A stretch of 64,000 bases of DNA from Drosophila persimilis. Taxonomy: Eukaryota > Arthropoda > Insecta > Diptera > Drosophilidae. Under the pieces are notes generated by a model that had not been told where the DNA came from, searched no databases, and was given only the letters and a program-made list of their open reading frames with translations. A program made the translations under genes and the position numbers. The DNA lies in NCBI RefSeq assembly GCF_003286085.1, contig NW_020825312.1:6076001-6140000 (forward strand). The letters run 5' to 3'. Below are positions 28,701-40,821 of this stretch, piece by piece. How positions within the stretch are numbered: position 1 is the stretch's first letter; the number at the start of each line of letters is the position of its first letter.

Positions 28701-31700
28701 CATACCTTTATGCGGTTACGTGTTTATGTTTTTCCTTTTCAGATTTTTTTTTATTTTGTATTCTTTTTTTTTATTATTTTCGGTTTGCTGCTGCTGTGTA
28801 TAACAGCATGAGAGACGAAGAAGTAGAGCGAGAGAGAGAGCTTACTTACGCTAGCAGCAAGAGAGACAGCTGTGCTTGCTCTCTTTAACTGACTCACACT
28901 CCTCTCGTCTCTCTTCCATTACTTTGAGTGCGCAAAAAAAGTGATGTCATGTTTGTTGGCTTAACGACGTTGCCAGATGTGGCGCACACAGGTTTTGTTT
29001 GCTTATTATACCCTTTCAGAGGCTATGATGGTTTCAAACAAATGTTTGGAACGCTTCTACGTCTTCCACGTGGGTTAGGTCATGGTTCCGCAGTGTAACT
29101 TTGCATAGAGTCATATCTTTCCTACACGAAGAATACAAGTGAATGCATACACAGTATACATGAAGCAATAATAACATATTAATCGACGTCTTTGCAAGGG
29201 TATTAAAAGCTTCGGCACCCGAATCTATCCTTTTCTCTCTTGACTGTGTTTTTGTTTGTACTGTATTACACGAAATGTGCGTTGTTGTTGCTTTTGTTTG
29301 CTATTGCGCATCGTAGCTTACAACAAAACGACGCAAATGATTTCTGGTTTTCGCTTTTCCGGATGGGCTGCCTTTGTGATTCTGCCGCTAACACCACAGC
29401 AGCTGCCAAAAAAAGAGATTGCCGGCTGCCGTTTCGTGTTTGTTTTTGTTTGTCCGAAAACCAGAACTTTTTGCGCGCCGTTTTCGCGCCGATCCGCTTC
29501 CAGGCCAGCCAGGGAAATGCACGAATATTTTGGAAATGGAATGTTTTTCTTTTCTTAAAATAGAACGCATTAAATACTCGTATGTACATGACAGGCGGCT
29601 GAATGCTGGCACATTTAAAGTATGAATCTTTTGTTTATTTTTTGGGTGCCATGAAATGTACGGAAATCGTAACGTCCAGCCAGGCGGAGCTGAGTAGAGT
29701 TTTTGTGTGTCAGAAATGCAATGAGGAAATCCAATATATATTTTTGTTTTTACAGGTGTAAATCCGAATTAATAAAAGATTACTACGCGCTACCTTAAAT
29801 CCAGCAACCAGGTGGCAACGCTGCTTGAACTTCAAATGAAATCAGAGAGAGAGAGCTAAATGCTGCGCTCTGCCTCCCACGAAGGTATATTTATATAAGG
29901 TGTGGCATTTCTACGGAGCTGCTCCATTAAGATAGTTCCATGTATAGTTGGTCGTGCAGAGCGTGAAAGAGTGTGGCAAATCACTCCACCTTTTATAAAT
30001 ATGCCTTGTCACCGTGCATGTTCGCTCCAAGGGCTGTCAGCTGGCAGGGCAGGCGTTCTGAGAGCGATTACAGGATTATTTTTCAAAATAGTGCGCGACC
30101 ACCGTCGCGTGATATAAAGAAAACGTATCAAAAAAAAAATGTACTCTACAGAGTGCGACTGCCATACCTCACTGTCCATATAGCATGTGATAGGTCGCAC
30201 TCCAATTCTCTCTCAGCACTCTGCCGCCTCTCTCTGTTGGTGTGCTGCTCGTTCGCGCTCCTGCAAACATTCATGCGCTCACGCTCGCGTCTATGTGTGA
30301 GTTTTTTGTATCTTTTACTTTTTAGCAGCAAGCATCGCCAAACAGGCAGGCATTCCGCTTAGTCGCAGACCAGCACCAGCAGCAAAGCAAAGCAAAGCAG
30401 CAGCCAACAACAAAACTCGTGTGCGGGAATCGTCTTCCTCTACGAACTGTTTTTTTTTTACGCCGTCGCGAGAGGAACATCACACGTACGTAAAACGCGC
30501 GTAGAATCTTGTGTCGTCCCGTGCTCGTGCCCTTTCCTACCCAGTTGGAGGAGCAGCTTGGAGCATCCCCTCACCTGTCAAGTGCGTGGAAATTGGTTTA
30601 TAACAAATGCAAGATTTGACAGTTGGTGACAGTGCAAAAGAGGGAAACGAAGAACGAAAACGATAGAGGGCTGCCTTGCTATTTCTGCTTGAAAACCAAT
30701 CGTGCGTGCCAAAGAGGGACACACACACATACACTCTCAAAACAGTTTGATTAAGGGGGGAGTGGGAGTGGAAGAGTTTCAGAGAGTGTTCGTTGAGGTA
30801 GAGTGCGAAGAGAGTCTCTGTATTGGGGGAGTGTGAAGAGAGTGTCGGGCCTGAGGTAGCGAGAGAGTGGCACACACGCAAGTGCAAGTGGTTGGTGGAA
30901 TGGGTGGTTGTGGTGGTGGTATAAGCAGTAGCAGTATGCCGCAGTGTTGATTAAGTCCAAAACCAAAGAAACAATATCGAAAAGACAAAAGTAATTTAAA
31001 CAGCAACAAAAATTGTACGATTCGAAAGTAATTCGTGCACAAACAGACACACAAACAAACGGACACAGTCGTACGTAGCGGCAGTATTTGTGTAATTGTT
31101 GGTTCCCCCTCCACACGACAGTGGGTTGGATGCGCAAAGTGAGTTCATCGCAAAAAATAATACACACAGAGAGAGGGAGATGTAGAGAGCGGAAGAACTA
31201 TGCCGAGAGAGCGAGAGAGAGACAGAGAGAGAGCGACACCGCCCCGCACCCTGGGTCCCACTGCTAAACGCAATTAAAATACTCTGCCCGTTTGTCCCAC
31301 TGTGCTAGTGTGTATGTTAAAACAGCGCCTTGTTTGTACATAAATTAGCTTTAGCCGCTGCGCCGTTTTGTTATTTATATATTATACAATACACAGTGTG
31401 CGAATGGGTGTGTGTGGTGTATATATTTTGAAATTATAAAATGAAATGCCATTCCCCTGCAACCCCCAATCCCGCCCAACAACAACAGCAACAACAAAAA
31501 CAAAATCAAAGGAATAGGAGCTCCGAAGCTGTTGATACCCATTGTTCCTATGTGTTTGCCATAACACACATCAAATGAGAGCGGTTTCAGAACCATAAAA
31601 GCTTTCCGAACAAAAACCAGATTTTTAAATTTCGCTTAGTTATGGAAATATGTATATCTGGGGCTCTTGTTTTGGATTTTATTTAACTAATGCAAAGATT

Positions 31701-32119
31701 TTAATCCATGAAGGGGATTTTGGACCGACACATTCTAAAACAGAAACGTAATTTGGGTTGATCCTTTTAAAATCCGGAGACCTGGAATATGCACAATATG
31801 CACACTCTATAGAGCCTCTCTGTTTTTATTGGAAACATCTGATCAGAATCATTATGCCCCCCTCATGCCAAGGGGTATTTATGACCACAAATCATCCTCG
31901 CATTGCAGTTTCTGAGGAGAGGAATTCTCCTCTCCTGCTGTTTATTTCATTTTTGATTTCGATTTTCAAGTGCAAAAAGTAAACCAAAAATTGTTGGAAT
32001 ATTTCTTGCTGTTGTTGGGACACGTTTGCGCGGGTGGGGCTTGAGAGAAGAGAGTCGTATAATTTGTTAAATTAATTTTCACTCTCTTATTTAAGCTTTG
32101 GCCCGCTGTGACGTCGTTC

Positions 32120-32171
<52 letters not shown>

Positions 32172-35100
32172 TTTGTATGCCCAAAACTAATTGAAAAGCC
32201 GCTGCGCTGCCGGCGTCGCTGCTGCTGCGGTAGGAGTGGTGGGTGGGAGGGAGGCGCGCGTTGGCGGTTCATTTTTGTATGCGCTCATCATTGCTGCTGA
32301 CGCGCGCCGTCTCTGCCGACGATGCTGCCCGCTGCCACTGCTTCCCTTTTGCTGGTCTTCTTCTCCAGCTTCTTCTTTGCTCCCTCTCACTTCTTCTTAA
32401 TGGCAACAAGTTTTTATTTCTCTTTTAATTTCCCATTTTTTTTAGTTGTTCAATTTGTTCGGAGCACTCGAAAATGGAGTTTACGAGTTAGCGTTAAATC
32501 CGCTTGCCCCCTAGCCCCCACCGCCCTCCCTCCAGCCAACGGCCTCCCTTTTACTTCGATTCAACAACCTTTGCTCTTCTCAAAAGCCAAATACAAAAGT
32601 TACTTCTTTAGTACCCTATACTCTTGGATTAAGCAAGCATATGTGATGAGAGGAGATTGAGATTCAGGCATTAGATGAAAAATCTACTAGCTATAGCTAC
32701 CAATCGGCTCATTCAGTCGGATTGATGAGATATTGAGACCAATAATTGAGTAAATAAAATACAAAGCACATTCAAAAAATTCAAGAATGGTTTCCAAACA
32801 AATTCTACAATTGGAAGATAGTCCAAAGAGTCTGCAAAGAATTATATGAAAGACTGTGTATAGCCCAGTTATGCGTTAGTTTCCCAACATCTTAAGAATA
32901 TATATGTATGAACTTTCCACCTTTCCTTGTTCCTTGTTCAAATACTAGTACTACCTGTGTACATATGTATGCATGTATATAGCCCGTACCTACTGCAATT
33001 AGTATTGCTTGCTTATGGCGACATGCGGCAGCGACCATCTGCCTGGGTATAGTACTGCTTAGCTTAAAGGGTATCCCGTACGTCCACTGCTTGTTCTTGT
33101 TGTTCATTTGGGAAAACTTGTTTCTGCTTGTAACTGCTTGCTGGTGCTGTTACTGCTTGCTGGTGCTGGTTTGTGTGTTCTGTTCTTGTTCTTGTTCCAG
33201 TTGTAGAAGATAGTCGTCGCGACGCGTCGCTGCTTTTGTTGTTCCTCTTCGCATTCGCATATCAATTTCGGCACATGACGCAATCGTTCACATGTTCAAT
33301 GGGTTGTTCGAACAACAGCAGCAACAAGAGCAGCCAGAACATTGAGTTATGAAGTGTACACCGTCTTTGAAATGCAAACAGATAAAACAACTAGAGAGAA
33401 GGGGTTGGGACCAGCGACACCTAGCTGGTAGAGGGTGGAGCGGGAGCTTTTGTGCCTTATTTGAGTTTTGATTCGACTCCAACCTCCGCCTCCATCTCCA
33501 CCTCCACTTCCACTTGCTTCTGTCTTCATGTGTCATCGTTGTGTCTCTTTCGATAACTTTTGACAGGTTTCTTCTTCCCATAGAATATACGAAATACCAC
33601 TATCATGTGTGCTTGTGTGTGTAGGTTAGGGTCAAAGTTCTTGAACAATAAACAGCCGCCACGAATGATGTACATAAGTATGTATGCATGAGATGGCAAG
33701 TGAATGTTCATGAGGGTATATCGTATGTATGATAGGGAAATGGCAAGGGGGGAGAGAGTGTGCCACAGCACCTTTTAGATACTATGTATATTTATACACC
33801 ATGGGATGGAATGCTCATATTTTCTTGCTCCATTTCCATCCATATTCCCCATGCGATGGCTCTTTCATCGCCCTCATCCTCATCATAATATACAATGGGA
33901 ATTTATATCTACCATGGGATACATTTGTGTCCACTCAAGAAAGCCGTTTCCCTACCATATTATCCACACAATTCAATGAAGCTCTTTCTAGAGAAGTTCT
34001 CCATCACTCCATCCAATCCACCCGATTCCCATTTCCATTTAAACAGCATACAATTCGTTTAGCAATACAAAACTGGCATCCATCGAATGTACATATCGAT
34101 CGAGTGTATAGAGTGTATGGAGTGTGAGGTCATTAGCCATCAAACAGAGCCAGTTATCAGTGTCTTTTATGGAAGCAGCTCTACATACAACAAAATGTTG
34201 CATAAACGATTGATCAATCGATCCGGAATGTCAGATGTTGTCATGATTGAAATAGGGTGATTCTAGGGGGAAATACGTGTGGTAATCCAATATTAGATCC
34301 ATTGATCCTTAAGGACCATTGGGTATCATATGTAATCAGTTAGGATCTTGTAGTTCTACAAATCTCCAGATATTTGAATTAAAATTAAACAAAAGAAAGC
34401 ACTTCTCCTCGAACGCTCTGAATAATCCATGCACTTGAACAAATATACGATGCTGGGATCGGGGATCGCGGATCGTGGATCGTGGATGAGGCCAAGCAGA
34501 ACGTGATAGAGACATAAAACGGGTTTCCAGTCCATTTTCCAAGACATATGTGTGTACATACTTCACGTCCATGGGCTTCATGGGTGGTCAATAGCCCCCG
34601 GTCCATATCGGGAAAGTGTCCCCGCCCCCCGTATCTGACGGGCTGTTTGGCTGTGGGGCTTTATGGGACCCGGGGCGGAGGCTTTCAATCAATTGAAACT
34701 GAATCAGATTCCAAAATTTGCTGAAAAACCAATTGGCAAATGACTTGATTTAATTGACATTGAGGTTGAGGCGCCGTGACGCACTTGCTCGACTATTTTA
34801 AGGTCACAAGCGACGATGCGTGATCTCTCCCGTGACCGCTCTCGCCGAATATAGAACCGCGTACATACGTACATATATCGTATAATGTATTGAAAGTGTA
34901 ATTAGATTTTGGTCTCTTTTGTTTGCAGATCGGAGCGTTCAATTGTGCGCGTTTCCATATACCAAAGCAGTCAGCCGCAGCAGATCTGTCCACCGGCGGA
35001 GTATATCCTGGGGCCCTATTCAGACGGCCTGGATCTAACGATCGGTAGCTATACAATCGACCCAACCACAATGAGCACGACAGCGGCGACGATGCAGCAG

Positions 35101-35311
35101 CACCAGCAGATTGGCCTTGGGGCGGCCTATGATCGTCAGCAGAGGTGCGTCGGCAGTCAGAATCTATCCTAATGATCTATTGACTTATAATTTCATGTGT
35201 GTTTGCAGCACTGATTCTGGCTGGGACAATCCCTTTCGTCCTGGCGGCGATCTGTCCAGAGAGGCTGATGAAATTGTCAACATGATTCGCGGTTAGTCCT
35301 GAGCTCTTTCT

Positions 35312-35343
<32 letters not shown>

Positions 35344-35818
35344 CTTTGACTGTGAATTACTAAAGTGCCCTTGTTTATGCAGGTGGCAAGCCCATCACAC
35401 CCACGGAGGATCGTACAATAGGGAATGGCAGCGCACAGCATGCCGATGACAACTGTAATGGCGGCACAGCAGTCGGAGAGAGCGTGACCAGAACCAATGT
35501 AAGTCTCGATCGGAGTCGGAGTCTCATGGCAGACACTTTCTAATACTCTCTCCCTCTCTTTTGATAATACAGCTCTCGCAGAATCAAGCAACAGCACAAA
35601 ATGGTACAAATTCCCACGCCAGCAAGTCGGCGGCAGTGGGCAATGCAACTGCTGGCGGCGGCGGCGGACGTCCCGAGGGCCAGAGCAACAGCAGCACCAA
35701 CGGCGTCACCGCCTTGGGCCAGGTGTCGAAGCAGGTGGTGCCGGGACCAACGTCGGCTAGTCATGTCGTCATCGATGAGAAGAAGAACAAGAAGAAGGGC
35801 TGCTGTGTTGTCCAATAA
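23844..35818 (+). CDS. Predicted prenylated protein with KRVSF motif and CCVVQ end, about 528 aa, six exons
   Basis: Exons: 23844-24529, 24621-24860, 34929-35144, 35209-35291, 35383-35498, 35573-35818 (TAA); all joins are phase-consistent. The start is uncertain: in-frame ATGs occur at 23727, 23844 and further down, including MDACDERTLLLSG in better context. The N-terminal third is Ala/Ser/Pro/Asn-rich and disordered. The exon 1-2 join creates GLKRVSFGSSKGSMVETLVF, containing KRVSF, a match to the RVxF docking motif of protein phosphatase 1. Then come an acidic MDDSGIEVQEE segment, IVRVSIYQSSQP, STDSGWDNPFRPGGD and EADEIVNMIRG. The C-terminus is the polybasic KKNKKKGCCVVQ: CVVQ is a good CaaX box, and the adjacent Cys and Lys would favour membrane attachment. 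I do not recognise the family. A membrane-tethered adaptor or phosphatase regulator is inference. A 10 kb intron follows exon 2. Confidence 0.85.
25703..25733. repeat. CT microsatellite
   Basis: An uninterrupted CT run of about 15 units inside the large intron. A second run lies at 25149-25172 and a shorter one at about 28379-28394. Confidence 0.9.
28800..28915. promoter_or_regulatory. Cluster of GAGAG/CTCTC motifs
   Basis: Dense GAGAG and CTCTC blocks, with AGCAAGAGAGACAGC and a CTCTCGTCTCTC stretch, within the 10 kb intron. These match the binding preference of GAGA factor. An enhancer or promoter role is inferred from density alone. Confidence 0.35.
29007..29207. mobile_element. Short repeat with TATACCCTT-type ends
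   Basis: The left end reads TATACCCTTTCAGAG and the right end TCTTTGCAAGGGTATT, which are imperfect inverted copies of each other. The span is about 200 bases with no coding capacity. Such ends are common on degenerate DINE/INE-type or MITE copies in Drosophila. The family assignment is uncertain. Confidence 0.4.
30170..31260 (+). promoter_or_regulatory. Possible internal promoter and 5'-UTR exon
   Basis: This part of the intron is unlike its AT-rich flanks. It has GAGAG/CTCTC blocks, CAG/CAA-rich leader-like sequence (about 30360-30420), and a GTACGT potential donor at about 30486, then a purine-rich GAGAGTG tract to 31240. That is the usual look of a Drosophila alternative first exon. An alternative start of the CaaX-protein gene would be consistent, because exon 3 can be reached by splicing. 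No transcript evidence is available here. Confidence 0.3.
32123..32172. repeat. Compound CT/GT microsatellite
   Basis: A run of about 16 CT units directly followed by about 9 GT units. Confidence 0.92.
35310..35345. repeat. CT microsatellite in a small intron of the CaaX-protein gene
   Basis: A CT run fills most of the 91-base intron between exons 4 and 5, so it also acts as the polypyrimidine-rich part of that intron. Confidence 0.85.
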
Positions 35819-38440
35819 TCATGGACATCGCTGGCATACGCCATGGACCGATGGGCCCGTGAGGTGGGGGAATTCGTAGGGGGGGGATAAAAGGGATAGA
35901 TCGTGTTTTTTTGGATGTTAATGTTTTTTTCGATTTGAGTCCGAACCCGAGCCCGGGAGCTGATGTTGATGTTGATATTTTTCATGCCGCATAAATCGCT
36001 TTGCTTTGCTTTGCGAATACCGAAACGAAACAAAAATAAAATCAAACAAAACCAAACTAAGAAAAATAAAAGCAAAAGAAAAGAAAAGGAAACAAAACTC
36101 AAAGCTCTCTGAACAGACCAGCAGCAAATGCAAGAACGAGAGCATCAGCCGCAACAGAAACAACAAAAGCAAAACGAGAGCAAGGACAAGGAGCACAAGC
36201 AGAGCAGCAACGCTGGAACGAGAACAAAAAGGACAACGCCAAAGCGAGAGGAACAGGAAAAGGAGCAGCAGCAAGAGCAAGAGCTAAAGCAATAAAACAA
36301 CGAGAAGAAAATGGTAGCATCAGAGGCAATAGAATAACGAGTGGCAAATGGACCAGCAGTAGCATCAGAAGCAATAGCACTAGAATAACGAGAGTGGGAA
36401 GAAGCGAGAACAACGACCACGAAAACAGCTGCACTCAGAGGCTGCCTTTACCCGTTGGGGACACTGGCACTGACACTCGCTGTCGCTGTCGCCTCACCTC
36501 ACCTCGCCTCGCCTCGCCTCAATCCATAAGTAACTGCTGTCCCAAAATCCTGTATGCAGTCGCTGAACGCAGTCCTTAAACCTTTAAGCAGTCGCTGTCC
36601 TTAGAAAACCTTAAGCAGTCACTGTCCCCGCCGGACCCCCGAGGGACAGTCGCTTCAATCTTCAATTTGAAACGGAGTTACCGTAAACACGAATTGTAAA
36701 TCTAAAATATATATAATTATACAACTTATATTTATATATATATACTTGTTAGTCTGGAGCCCGATGCTAAATGTTGATTGTAGCAAAGTTGTACACAAAA
36801 GAGTGGAAATGGACCTACAATTCAACGGATTTATCTATATATACATTTTTTCCTTGATTTTTTTTTTTTTTTTTTTTTTATTCGACGACCTACATATATG
36901 TGTATGCATATATGTATATCTAAAGAAATATATCTGTATATGTATACATGTATACATGGAATTTTTTTATAATTGTAAAATCTAGTGCGGCTTTTTAAAC
37001 AAGATGACATTTAAAGAGTAAAAACCGAAGAAGAATCGAAGAAGATGAGGAGAAAAATAATAACAAAAAAGAGAACGTTTTGCTTGCATGCATAATGGGT
37101 AAAACAGAACAAAAACAAAAAAAAAACCATAAGAAAACGAGAAAAAAAGGAAAAAAAATCTAACATAAAGAATAATGTATTTATTTTTATTTATATAATG
37201 ACGATGACGCTGATGACGATGATGTTTAGGAGGAGAGTAAATTAAATGTTATACCTTAAAACAAATATACACACACACACATGCATACACTTATACACAC
37301 ACACACACACGAACACAGTTATATACGAAAGCATAAATACATACATGCAATATTTATATACAGAATGAAATGTATGCCGCATAAAGCAGACGACAAGTGG
37401 AGCCCCCAACAGATGACAAGAACAAACACGAGGTCCCAATACTATACAGTTATTTTTTAACATCATATACATACATATACTATATACATACATGCATATG
37501 CCATGCAAGTGCCCCACCACCCACACACCGCACAGTGGGGCCCCATAAGTACTCGGAGCCGTAGCTTGTGTGGCCCACTGTGGCGGGCCCAGTGCGAGAG
37601 AAGCCACAGCTGATCAAAGACGCAACTACAGTTAGAAGAGCGGTGCTGTCGTCAGGAGAGGGAGAGAGATAGAGAGAGAGGAAGAGAGCAGAGGTGAGAG
37701 GTGAGAGGTGTGCGGGAACGCCGACGAGGGAGAAAGGAAGCCAGGAAGAGAACCACCGTTGTTCAGCTTAGTTGTAAACACAAAAAGAAATACTCAGTCC
37801 CTCAATCAGATCCCTCTCCGATCCGAACACCCATGCTTTTGCATCTATGTACATCCTCCCAGCCCAGTCCAGCCCAGCCCAGCCCACCCCACCCAGTCCC
37901 CCTCCCACAAACACAGTATTTTATCAAAAGAAAGCAAAATAACAAGCAGGTAACTAAAGCAAAGCGAGGTACAAGCAAGTCTATACAGGAGCAGCAACCA
38001 AATAGTAAACGAAAGTAAAGAGAACACCGATACGGACCGCCACACAAACAAATGTACTCTCCCTTACATCCACACAACCAAACACACACACACACACACA
38101 CGCATACACACATGTACAGCCTAAGCATCAATGTGTGCTGCATTTGATAAAAGTAAATGAAATTAATAAATCATACAATACCAATACTATATTGTACTAT
38201 ATGTATATGGAAATAGCAATATTGTTTCAACCCAAGAGTAAAAATTACAAATTACAAATTACAAATCTGAAATGCTATGAAAGCGAGCAGCTGAGGAGGG
38301 AGCCGAGCCGCCACAACAGCAATAAAATCAATATTTAATATTGTAAATTTCCGATTCCAAATGAAAGCAAAACGTAAATGAAAACCAACAAAAATGTTAA
38401 GTTATTGTATAAAAACAAATCCTAAATAAAAAATGAACGC
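35819..38440 (+). other. Long 3' UTR of the CaaX-protein gene
   Basis: No coding exon follows the stop at 35818. The sequence is A-rich with AGCAGCAA tracts, a poly-T run (36857-36879), CA microsatellites (37268-37312, 38083-38101) and several AATAAA hexamers at 36291, 38321 and 38425. These suggest alternative poly(A) sites and a 3' UTR of up to about 2.6 kb, as in neuronally expressed fly genes. The extent is inferred. Confidence 0.5.
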
Positions 38441-39080
38441 AAATACATGAAAAACTATCCTCACTATCGCCATGAAACCAGCCGTCAGGAAACCGTCAGG
38501 ATTGCTTTGCGGTGTTATTCTGATATTTTCTGGTAATTGATTCCAACGGACTAGGGAGATATTACCCAGATATTCCTAAATAGAATGCTGTATTGAATGA
38601 GAATCTTCAGTTATCCGAAGTTTGTAATATGTTGTTTTTTTGTTTTATCTGGATCTCGATGCAAATTGGGAATATGTATGGTTATATACGCAATAAGCAA
38701 TGGTAATTTCGCCCGACTCCATATTAAAATGGCAGCCTGAAAGTTTGCTTGGAGGTCGAATTCTAGAAGGGACTATGTGCTGATTGCCAGTCACCTGTCA
38801 GTCCGGCAAAGCCCTCTTTTGAGCGCCACTACCCCTCAATGATGGATCCATATGGACACACAAGACTTGGACTGGGGTACCGCTTATCAAGTATTAAATA
38901 ACTTTCCAATTGATTGTTCCTTCTCTGTTACATGTTAAGCCATCCCCACAAGAATGCTCCAATCATCCACTGGTTGTTTTCGCTAAAACAGGCGCGTTCT
39001 TATAGCCTGAAAAGCAGACCAGATCCCTCAACTCGCAAACCGACTGCTCTGAGTTGCTGGAGAGATCTATGTTATGAGTA
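38441..39080. other. Intergenic, nothing recognised
   Basis: No supported coding or RNA gene. The duplicated block of the small-protein family starts at about 39080. Confidence 0.4.
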
Positions 39081-39166
39081 ACCCTTGGGTTTAGTCAAAA
39101 TCAAACGGAACTTCATTCGTTACAAATTCAGATATATTTGTATACCAATTATTCAGATTATTCGGA

Positions 39167-39448
39167 ATGGAAAGACTCGCCATCATTGGATTGGCCACTG
39201 TGGTTACTGTCCCATTGATCTACGCTTTGAAGAAACACCTCCAGTCGTCCGAGCTGGCTCAGGAGGAGGAGGAGGAGGAGGAGGATCTGGATCTGGAGAA
39301 TGTGGAGATGCCTGAGTATGAGGCCATGGAGCTGGCCCGTTTCATTTCGATTGTGTGCGCTGCACTGGTCGTGAAACGGCTGTATTCTCGTGAAATCTTT
39401 TATAAAATCATGATTATTTTCCTCGAGCGTATGCAGCCTTTGCAGTAA
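39167..39448 (+). CDS. Small two-hydrophobic-segment acidic protein, family copy 1, 93 aa
   Basis: Single exon, ATG to TAA. The N-terminus MERLAIIGLATVVTVPLIYALKK is a hydrophobic segment of about 17 residues capped by Lys-Lys, like a signal anchor. An acidic linker follows (EEEEEEED), then a second hydrophobic stretch ARFISIVCAALVV and the tail YSREIFYKIMI. It is clearly related to the gene at 45984 (same N-terminus, same FYKI tail) and more distantly to the one at 41755. Upstream it shares CCTTGGGTTTAGTCA-like and TTCGTTACAAATT blocks with the other copies; downstream it shares the TGTTTCGATATAT...GTGGAAACAGG block. Unlike the other two it has no visible 3'-UTR intron. A small membrane protein is inferred; I do not recognise the family or its function. 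Confidence 0.75.
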   Translation: MERLAIIGLATVVTVPLIYALKKHLQSSELAQEEEEEEEDLDLENVEMPEYEAMELARFISIVCAALVVKRLYSREIFYKIMIIFLERMQPLQ

Positions 39449-39995
39449 TGCAAACTTCAATTCCGAGATGCCATTGATTCAATCCACCAATCAAAATGCA
39501 AGTCCTGCTTTTCACTTGCATGTTTCGATATATTTTTAAGTTGAAGTGGAAACAGGATTAACAAAATATTATTTACACGTTGCATTTTATTGGGGGGGGG
39601 GGGCACCAAATACTATAGGGGCAGTATTTCGTTAATGAAGATGAAGTACTTCTTGGGGCTTGATATCGGAATGTGGTGGAAAATGCCCAAACATCGCATG
39701 GGACCTGGTGGTAACATATAATTGATGTGCAGCTTTGGCCTGAACCAAAAGTCTGTGGCTCCTTTGACAGACAATATATAGTCTCCCATGCCTACTGATT
39801 GTTCAGTAATTCAGGAGGAGCTCAAATTCGTCGTCAGATCTCGTGAGGATGATCGCTCTTCAGTACCATCCGATCAAGCGAGAGCAAAGAGCTTCGGCTG
39901 TCATCGGATTGCCAGGTTAATTGCCGGGTCGGACCAGGGTCTCTCTGGTCTACGTCTGTGTCTAACTCTGCTGCTACAGAGAGCACCAACTATAA

Positions 39996-40002
39996 TATAA
40001 AA
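39996..40002 (+). promoter_or_regulatory. Possible TATA box of the chromodomain gene
   Basis: TATAAAA followed by GGCGGG, about 310 bases upstream of the ATG at 40314, implying a start near 40028. A good sequence match, but no clear initiator was found. Confidence 0.4.
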
Positions 40003-40313
40003 GGCGGGTAGTACACGTAGTACCTCAATGTGGGGAATACTCGTACTTCACTGGGCCAGGGGCATGCCACTTTATTGTAGTTTGATACATGCTTATGTCA
40101 AAGCACTGGAACTTCAAATAAAATAGTCCCATTTGATTTTTGGTATCAGATATAAACCTGTCAGTATTTTTCCATTGGGATAATTCTAAAATTTTGGAAA
40201 TTTTAAAAATTAAAGCTAAAATCTAAGGACTGAAAACGCGTCGAGAGAGGGGAATACGAATTAAGTTCGGGAGTCGATTTATCAAGTGAAATCAACGGGA
40301 TCCCCCAGGAAAA

Positions 40314-40637
40314 ATGCCTAAGGCCCGCCGAGTTCTCGTGAGCGGGACTCAAGAGCCCCAGAGAGCCAGGCGCTCTACCCCAATGAGCCAAACGACAGAA
40401 GAGCCCGTTGTCGTTGCCCCAGGGACAGTGAATAAACAGGAGCTGGCGGTCTTTGAGGTGGAGATGATCATAGACCAGCGCAGACGAGGCGGTCGCACAG
40501 AGTTTCTTCTCAAGTGGAAGCACTACTCCGAGGAGTTCAATTCCTGGGAGCCACGGTCCCATTTGATGTGTCCCAAGCTGGTGAAAGAATACTTCAAGAA
40601 GCCGCGCCAGATTGCCCGGCGATTGATCTACTACTAG
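40314..40637 (+). CDS. Chromodomain-only HP1-like protein, 107 aa, single exon
   Basis: One HP1-type chromodomain sits at about residues 46-97: FEVEMIID, then a basic turn QRRRGGRTEF, LLKWKHYSEEFNSWEP, and a C-terminal helix LVKEYFKK. The methyl-lysine cage positions are F47, W68 and Y71, all aromatic, corresponding to Y24, W45 and Y48 of HP1, so binding of methylated histone H3 is plausible. The N-terminal 45 residues are basic and disordered; the C-terminus (IARRLIYY) ends soon after the domain. There is no chromoshadow domain, so it cannot dimerise the way HP1 does. Partial HP1 duplicates of this kind are known in Drosophila and many are germline-expressed; that setting is inference here. 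It has no intron, and AATAAA lies at 40822. It sits between copies 1 and 2 of the small acidic membrane-like family. Confidence 0.88.
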   Translation: MPKARRVLVSGTQEPQRARRSTPMSQTTEEPVVVAPGTVNKQELAVFEVEMIIDQRRRGGRTEFLLKWKHYSEEFNSWEPRSHLMCPKLVKEYFKKPRQIARRLIYY

Positions 40638-40821
40638 GCCAGCTACCTACCAAGATCCTAGAGTCCATAAGCGATGACCAGAGCTGAGACAAACTACCAC
40701 ATATGTACCTTATATTTCTACACGGTCAACTACAGATACCATCGCTCGCATGGCAGACTCTAGATTCGTACACTTTACACTGCCTGCAAATATGCTACGT
40801 TGTTTGGAAAAGTTGCACACA

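Larger units (their letters stand above)
24861..34928 (+). other. 10 kb intron of the CaaX-protein gene
   Basis: Bounded by donor gtaagt and acceptor tttgcag, phase 2. It contains several CT/GT microsatellites (for example 25149-25172, 25703-25733, 32123-32172), a short TATACCC-ended repeat (29007-29207) and a GC/GA-rich, promoter-like zone at about 30170-31260. No exon with convincing splice sites and coding character was found. Confidence 0.75.

Noticed and set aside
39788-40000. 70-codon frame upstream of the chromodomain gene
   Set aside because: It ends exactly in the TATA-containing stretch and has no relatives or start context; more likely promoter and spacer sequence.
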